From NCBI RefSeq assembly GCF_030463565.1, contig NC_134653.1, positions 30,937,150-31,001,149 on the forward strand: a stretch of 64,000 bases of DNA, in the 5' to 3' direction. The stretch is from Pelecanus crispus (Eukaryota; Chordata; Aves; Pelecaniformes; Pelecanidae). Numbering within the stretch: the first letter of the stretch is position 1; every line of letters begins with the position of its first letter. Position numbers and translations under genes: made by a program. Below, piece by piece: positions 58,624 to 64,000 of the stretch. The notes beneath the pieces were generated by a model. It made no database searches, was not told the DNA's origin, and was given only the letters and a program-made list of their open reading frames with translations.

Positions 58624-61600
58624 GTGGGGCCCGCCTGGGCCGGCGGCGGCGTGGGGAGGGGGCGGTGGGGCAGTGCCGCGGCCTCCGCCCGCTCCCGGCT
58701 CCTGGCCCAGGGGAAGCGGTGTTGGAGGCCGGGCCCTGCGCGGGTGGCCCGCCCGCCTTGCTGTGAGAGACGCGCCGGGCCCGGGCGCCCCGCGGCCACG
58801 GCCCTGGCCCCAAGAGCGGCCCCGGGGCTGTGGGGAGGGCTCGTCCCGGAGATCCGAGGCCTCCTCTCCGGGAAACCTCGGAGTGGGGCGAGACCCGGCC
58901 TTCGTGGGGTCTTCCTTCTTGTGACTGCGTGCTGGAGTGGCTGTGGCGGTAAGGGGGGAAATCTATGGCTGCTCGTGTAGTTTGATGCTGGGAACTGTCA
59001 AGATGTGAATGTTTGGAGTCTGAAGTGGAAACTAGGCGTTTTGGGTTTTTTTGAGAGGGAAGTTGGAGATGAGAGCCCTAATAGTTTGTACTCATTAAAA
59101 AAAAAGCTTTGGTAGCTGTATCGGTGTTTTTTATTGTCTTTGAAGAGATTAAACCATGTTTGGCTCCCTTGAAGATGGCTCTCTTCATTTAGCACTCCTG
59201 GGTTTGTTTCTGCAGCCGGTAGCTGCTGTACTCCTGGTGCTGGTATTTGCACTGCTGAGCAGTAACCTTTAGAACTGTAAGCTAAGCTCTAAGCTTAACT
59301 TTAAAGCTCTATTAAGCTTGGAGGTGTTTTTTATAAATGTCTGCTTATGACCTGAAAGCATCTTGCAAACAATAGTGGAGTTTAGCACAACTCTGTGCAG
59401 GAAGGTAGGTGTTGTCTGGGTTATGTGAACATATGATGATGTTTGTATGCCCCAAAAGACAGTATGATGTTCTGTTCTGCTAAATGGTTTCTGATTTCTT
59501 CATGTCTGTCACTCAACAGTGCTTTTGAAAAAAAAATTTTTTTTTTTTTAAAGCTTTCCATCAATGCTTTTGACTATAACTGTCACTTGGATCTGATAAA
59601 GCTTCTGCGCCAGGAGGGAGAGTTGGTAAAGCTGAGAAGAGCTCGCCAGAAGATGAGTGAACTCTTTCCACTTACAGAAGGTACAGAGCATCTTCTGCTC
59701 ACGTTGCAGCCAATGCTGCTTAAGCATCATCCGCATAAAACACCATTGTTTCAGTAGTGAAATAATATGTTTGTGCCAGGCATCAACAACATTATTCCAG
59801 TCCAGAGAAACCTAAAAGAACAGATTTGGGACTTTTTAAATTATGAATGCTGCTGGTGTTAATGGCCAGCATGGAGCTTGGCCTCTGGCAGATGCAGGGT
59901 AGCAAGCCTGCTGCAGGAATTCGAGTTCTTGTCACTTGCAACTGTGCTGTCCTGCCCTGTCCTCTGCCAGAGGCTGCTGTGGTAGAGTGGAACTGCTGTG
60001 TGTGGGTGTTTGTGTGTGCCCAGCGACTCCAGTCGCGGGTCTGTCTGTCTGTTAGCTGGGGGCAGTCCCTGCCAGGATGCGACCTGCTGTAGCCTGGGGG
60101 CAGGCATATGTTTGCTTGTGCTGCCTTTGCTGTAGGGCTGGTAACATACAGCTGTGGGATGGCAGCACTGAAACGGTTCCAGTCACTTAGTCAGTGAATG
60201 TGACTCAGAGCCCAGACAAACTCCTGCCAAAAGTTAAATTTTGCAATACAACGTTGGCAGAAGTTGCAGGTAGCCCTTGAAGTGGGTGTTTCTTTTTTTA
60301 TTCATAACACAGAGGCGATGTAAATATTGCAGAGGCTGCTCTGCCAGTGTGCTTTTAGCCTTGGCAAGGGAAGGTTTCCTTCTATGCACGTGGAAACTTG
60401 CAGCCTCTAAAGCCGTTTACTGTTCCTTGTAAAAGTGTGAGGAAAGGTGTACCTCTGGATGGCTCTTTGGTTACTGGTGCATACTGATCCTCTGCCCACA
60501 GTACTGATAAATTGCTGCTTGCAACTTCTGCTCTCTTTAAATAGACGTGCGCTTGTTTAGTACTAATTTGAAAAGGTGTCTCCCGAACTTTTATTTTAAA
60601 TTAATTGTGAGTACTTGTGGAGGCTAAAATTGCTCCCTTCTCCACCTTGGCCCTCTTCTGTTTTTAAGTCTGTTACCAAAAACTCTCATAAAAAATTCAA
60701 CAAGTGGATTTAACTTACTCTTCCTGAACATTGGTGATGTATTCGAAACTTCTTCCTTTCAGAAATTTGGCTGGACTGGTTGAAGGATGAGATAAAAATG
60801 GCTTCTGAAAGCTCTGAGCGAGAGAAAGTTTATGAGCTGTTTGAGAGAGCTGTGAAAGACTACATCTGTAAGTTGTTAATATGTGCTATAAAATGTATTG
60901 TGTTGCATTCAGGTTATGGCATTCTTTTTCTAGGAAAGTCTCTTCCTTCTGTTATAATCCAGAAATTAGATCAAAAATACTAGTGCGAAGTGATCCTCAG
61001 TTTTTCTGAAGCATTGGAGTTAAAGGCCATTCAAAGGCAATGCTTTAAGTACTATTGCAGTCTTTAAGATCTTCTAAACAAATGTTGTAAAAGGTTTTAA
61101 GTGCACATTTCGCACTTCTCTAATCTCCAAAGGCAGCAGGTACTGCGTTCAGTTAGGGAACGCTTTCTGCATTACCCATAATGGGTTCTTTAGGTCGCTC
61201 TTTGAGGAAAGTGAATGCTTTTAAAAGGCTCATTTCTACTCCTGTCTTCTGTGTTGATTAGTGCTGTCTTTACTGCCATTTCCACTATATGATAGCTCTT
61301 TCAGAACATAGTTACCGTCTGTGAGATGGTCGTCTTGAAACCCTACAAAGTAGGTAAGGGTACCAGGCTCTGATCGTCCTCGTTAAAAGTGAGGGAAGTA
61401 CATGGCATCTTGTCTTTCCATTTCTCAAGAGCTGCCTGCAGCCGTAGCTTAAAACTTTTAGCTTAAAGCACTGAGTGACAGCATGCTCTTCGGGTATTGT
61501 GGTGAGGTGCTGAAAACGTGAAGCCTGAAGAAGCAGAGAGGGCTTGTTAGCATTGAGGTGAATCCCTTGCAGAAGCTATATACGAAGTGTCACATTACAG

Positions 61601-63632
61601 CACCAGCATAGCTGGCCTCAGAGGGTGTTGGTGATCGTTCAGGAAGAAGGAATGGAGAAATGAAGAACTGAGAGAGAGTATCCTCTGGATCTGCTGGATG
61701 GATTGCACTTGGGGTTTGGAAAGACTTCTTCTGGAGCCTGAGATGTGCAACCTGACATCCATTGGTTGGATAGTCTCTGCTGGGGGTCCCTGAACCTAAT
61801 TTACTCAGGTGCTGCTATTGGTGGGAGAGGTGCCAGGCAGCTAACACGGTTCTAGCAAATCCTCCTCCTTCATAGTTGTGCTGCTTAAGCAGTTGCTGAA
61901 CAGGCAAGTACAGGAGCCTGGAAAGAGAAGAAGGACCTACTTTAAGCTGAGTTCTGTAGAAGAGCGACAGCTTTGTGGTCCCAGCTCTGTACATGTGCTG
62001 AAGAAAAGTCAGGTTGCTGTTAGGGGGCTCTTGATGCATCTCTGATGTAGCTTGTGTACCAGGGATGGCATACAGGAGTCAGTCTGTGTCAGTAATGACC
62101 ACAAGAGTGACTGCCTTCAGAAGACAATTGTAGCAGCTGGTACTGAACCAAGAGCCTAGAATAAAATATTTTTCTTTACTACATTGGATGGTAAAGAAAA
62201 TAGTCATGTGTTGGTCTATTTGTGGTGTCTGGGAAGCAGAGAGATGCCTTTTTATCTTTGAGGAGGTTAAGTCATCTGTTTCTCATAACTTTGTTCAGGT
62301 CCTGAAATTTGGTTGGAATATGCCCAGTATTCAATTGGTGGCATTGGTCAGGAAGGAGGAATTGAGAAAGTTCGCTCAATATTTGAAAGAGCATTAACTG
62401 CGGTTGGACTGCATGTGACAAAAGGAACAGCTTTATGGGAAGCATACCGCGAGTTTGAGAATGCCATACTGGAAACGGCACAGGTAAGGCCAGTCTCCTG
62501 GGCTCTTGTGAGGAACAAGTTGAGTAGTTTCGGAAGTCATCTTGTGCTGCCCCCTCATCAATCTCTTCTGAGAAAAGAGGCTGTAGTGTCGCACAGCTGT
62601 TTCTTTTCAGCTATGGAAACTGACCCTTTGGTCTGGGAAAAACATTCTGTGTATTGAGATGATATAGTAATGGATTTGTGTTTAAATAAGATCATAAAAT
62701 CTTATATCCAGAAGCAAAGTTTCAGTTTGCTTCTTTAGCTTGAACTGACAAGAATAGCTTTAAATTGAGTAGCTTCATTAAGAAACAATGTTCTTGCCAG
62801 TGAATGTTTTTGCACATAGTCAGTCATGTTTGTATTTCCAGACTGTATTCTACTCCAGCTTTTAACTCATTATTTCACCCTTTTTGTGACTTTTGGATGA
62901 TAGTATATTATCCCTGGAACATACTGTTGGACATCTGGGAAAGATACCTTCACAAGGTGGCCAGAATGTGAATATTTCTATTTTTTTTGTCATTTGCTAC
63001 ATAAGATATGGAAGTTAAAAGATGTCCTTGCCCATAGTGGGGGGTGGTGCTGGAACTAGATGATCTTTAAATGTCCATTCTAACCCAAACCATTCTACGA
63101 TACGCTCTAACAAAGGAGTAGTGGGAGAACATCCTTTCATTGACAAACAGAAAGCAAGCTGGAAGTTTTAAGTCATCTGTGCACACACCAGGGATTTATT
63201 GAAAAACTATTTGGCAGCCCAGTGGGTTTGTGAAATGGTATGATCACATGCAGCTTACTACTACTTTTTTTTTCCAGGTTATTTCCCTATGCATGTGTCA
63301 GCTTTCAGTGGGGAATGCTTTTCACATTCATCCAGCTTCTGAGTCTAGCAATTTCCAAGTTTTTAGCTTTCACAGCAGTGACCTGAAATGCAATTTGGCT
63401 GTGTCTGTTCTTCAAGGATCATGTAGTCATTTGGAGCCCAGACCCCCAACCCATAAATAATACCCCATCGTGTTCATCAGCTCAGGCTTGAGGGGACTGA
63501 TTAAATTTCAATCCTTTTGTTTGTAGCCAGCTCCTGGCAGCGTTCCATCGCCTGAGCAGCAGCAGATGCTCTGCAGCCAGCTTGAGAAGATCCACACACT
63601 GTTCAGGCGCCAGCTGGGGATCCCGCTGTTAG
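58447..63632 (+). CDS. SART3: SART3 (U4/U6 snRNP recycling factor), 5' part, five exons, continues past the window
   Basis: Coding exons 58447-58623, 59554-59680, 60763-60867, 62299-62483 and 63527-63632 join in frame to 233 residues plus one base. SART3/p110 (yeast Prp24-like) reassembles U4/U6 snRNPs after splicing, with N-terminal HAT repeats, a nuclear signal and two C-terminal RRMs (family knowledge). Only the acidic N terminus (1-59) and the first HAT repeats are present. Diagnostic stretches are INAFDYNCHLDLIKLLRQEG, RRARQKMSELFPLTEEIW, ERAVKDYICPEIWLEYAQYS, GGIEKVRSIFERAL, WEAYREFENAI and LEKIHTLFRRQLGIPL. The part before the first repeat is about 45 residues shorter than in human as I recall it. 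Exon 5 starts with a linker PAPGSVPSPEQQQ. The RRMs lie beyond 64000. Confidence 0.96.
58624..59553 (+). other. SART3: SART3 intron 1
   Basis: 930 bases. The first 250 are CpG-rich, the rest AT-rich. No exon or repeat recognised. Confidence 0.85.
59554..59680 (+). CDS. SART3: SART3 exon 2 (residues 60-102)
   Basis: LSINAFDYNCHLDL to LFPLTE plus one base. It is the first HAT helices, preceded by a T-rich tract and ttaaag acceptor. Donor gtacag. Confidence 0.95.
59681..60762 (+). other. SART3: SART3 intron 2
   Basis: 1.1 kb. I see nothing specific in it. Confidence 0.85.
60763..60867 (+). CDS. SART3: SART3 exon 3 (residues 102-137)
   Basis: It completes Glu-102, then IWLDWLKDEIKMAS to ERAVKDYI plus one base of Cys-137. 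HAT repeat (W..W, ERA). Confidence 0.95.
60868..62298 (+). other. SART3: SART3 intron 3
   Basis: 1.4 kb, no exon or recognisable repeat. Confidence 0.85.
62299..62483 (+). CDS. SART3: SART3 exon 4 (residues 137-198)
   Basis: It completes Cys-137, then PEIWLEYAQYSIGG to ENAILETAQ. It holds one and a half HAT repeats. Donor gtaagg, phase 0. Confidence 0.96.
62484..63526 (+). other. SART3: SART3 intron 4
   Basis: 1.0 kb containing a decayed CR1 3' end (63036-63106). Confidence 0.85.
63036..63106 (+). mobile_element. CR1 LINE, decayed 3' end fragment, forward
   Basis: tggtgctggaactagatgat, ctttaaatgtccattctaac, then ccaaaccattctacgatacg resembles the CR1 tail with several substitutions and a degraded octamer repeat. 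Confidence 0.7.
63527..63632 (+). CDS. SART3: SART3 exon 5 (residues 199-233, plus one base)
   Basis: PAPGSVPSPEQQQ, then MLCSQLEKIHTLFRRQLGIPLL and one base. Acceptor tgtttgtag, donor gtaaga. The last complete SART3 exon in the window. Confidence 0.93.
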
Positions 63633-64000
63633 GTAAGAGCCGGTGCACTTGCAGAGATGGCATGGATAAGCCATGTTATGGCGATCCAGGCATTAGTCAT
63701 GATTATTCTTATGGTAGAGCCTCACAAACTGCAGCTGTAGTATTTGTGAATTCTTTCATCACTGACATTTGCCTGTCTTTAGGGCCTCCTGAATGATGCA
63801 TAGATCCCTTTTGTTCAGAAATACTCTTACTAACTGAAACTTGGTTTGTCTGTTTCTTCAGTACTTAATTTGAGGCTATTTATAAGTGATGAGTACAAAA
63901 CATGACTGTTAGGAACTAGGAATTCAGCTGTGACAATCACTACATAAGAACCTTGGTTGGTAGGGAATAGTACATGCTGACAACTGGACTGTTAGAATTC
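63633..64000 (+). other. SART3: Start of SART3 intron 5, cut by the window edge
   Basis: Follows donor gtaaga. No further exon up to the edge. Confidence 0.85.

Larger units (their letters stand above)
57380..58650. promoter_or_regulatory. Bidirectional CpG-island promoter, ISCU / SART3
   Basis: The two start codons are 571 bases apart on opposite strands (57875 and 58447), within dense CpG. Motifs seen are a minus-strand TATA box (57912-57919), CCAAT at 58089-58093, aatatggcggg at about 58144, and the shared AAGATGGCGGC at both start codons. Confidence 0.85.

Overview
The window is nuclear DNA from a bird, in a short, gene-dense vertebrate chromosome segment. Three things point to this: CR1 retrotransposon 3' ends typical of avian genomes (about 12530-12612, 15688-15950 and 63036-63106), GC-rich CpG-island promoters, and spliced genes whose proteins are close to human orthologues. 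The gene order CORO1C - SELPLG - TMEM119 - ISCU - SART3 is that of human 12q24.11, with ISCU on the opposite strand to the other four as in human. The exact species cannot be fixed from the sequence.

Layout. 1-41.95 kb is CORO1C (+). It has an upstream non-coding part, ten coding exons (11876-39186) that translate to a complete 474-residue coronin-1C, and a long 3' UTR. Intron 2 (12.3 kb) holds a CpG island at about 14.6-15.1 kb with a CArG box and a CCAAT box, a likely internal promoter. From about 42 kb the base composition becomes much more GC-rich. SELPLG (PSGL-1) has one coding exon at 44533-45819 and carries a 39-residue tandem repeat. TMEM119 has one coding exon at 52308-53063. The 6 kb between these two holds GC-rich minisatellites and a few possible regulatory elements, but no gene that I can support. 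TMEM119 runs convergently into ISCU (minus strand, five coding exons, 57875 down to 56054, complete 161-residue protein). ISCU shares a CpG-island divergent promoter with SART3 (+). The first five coding exons of SART3 (58447-63632) are present and the rest lies beyond the right edge.

Functionally this is a neighbourhood of unrelated genes: an actin regulator, a leukocyte mucin, a microglia/osteoblast membrane protein, the mitochondrial Fe-S scaffold and a U4/U6 snRNP recycling factor. The most notable observations are these. Both divergent genes, ISCU and SART3, start inside the same 11-base TISU/YY1-type element, with a TATA box just upstream of ISCU. The bird PSGL-1 has no N-terminal tyrosines for sulfation. 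A serum-response-type CpG promoter lies inside CORO1C. There is a perfect 17-bp inverted repeat in CORO1C intron 4 and a higher-order 23-bp minisatellite between SELPLG and TMEM119. I found no tRNA, rRNA, CRISPR array or retroviral gene.
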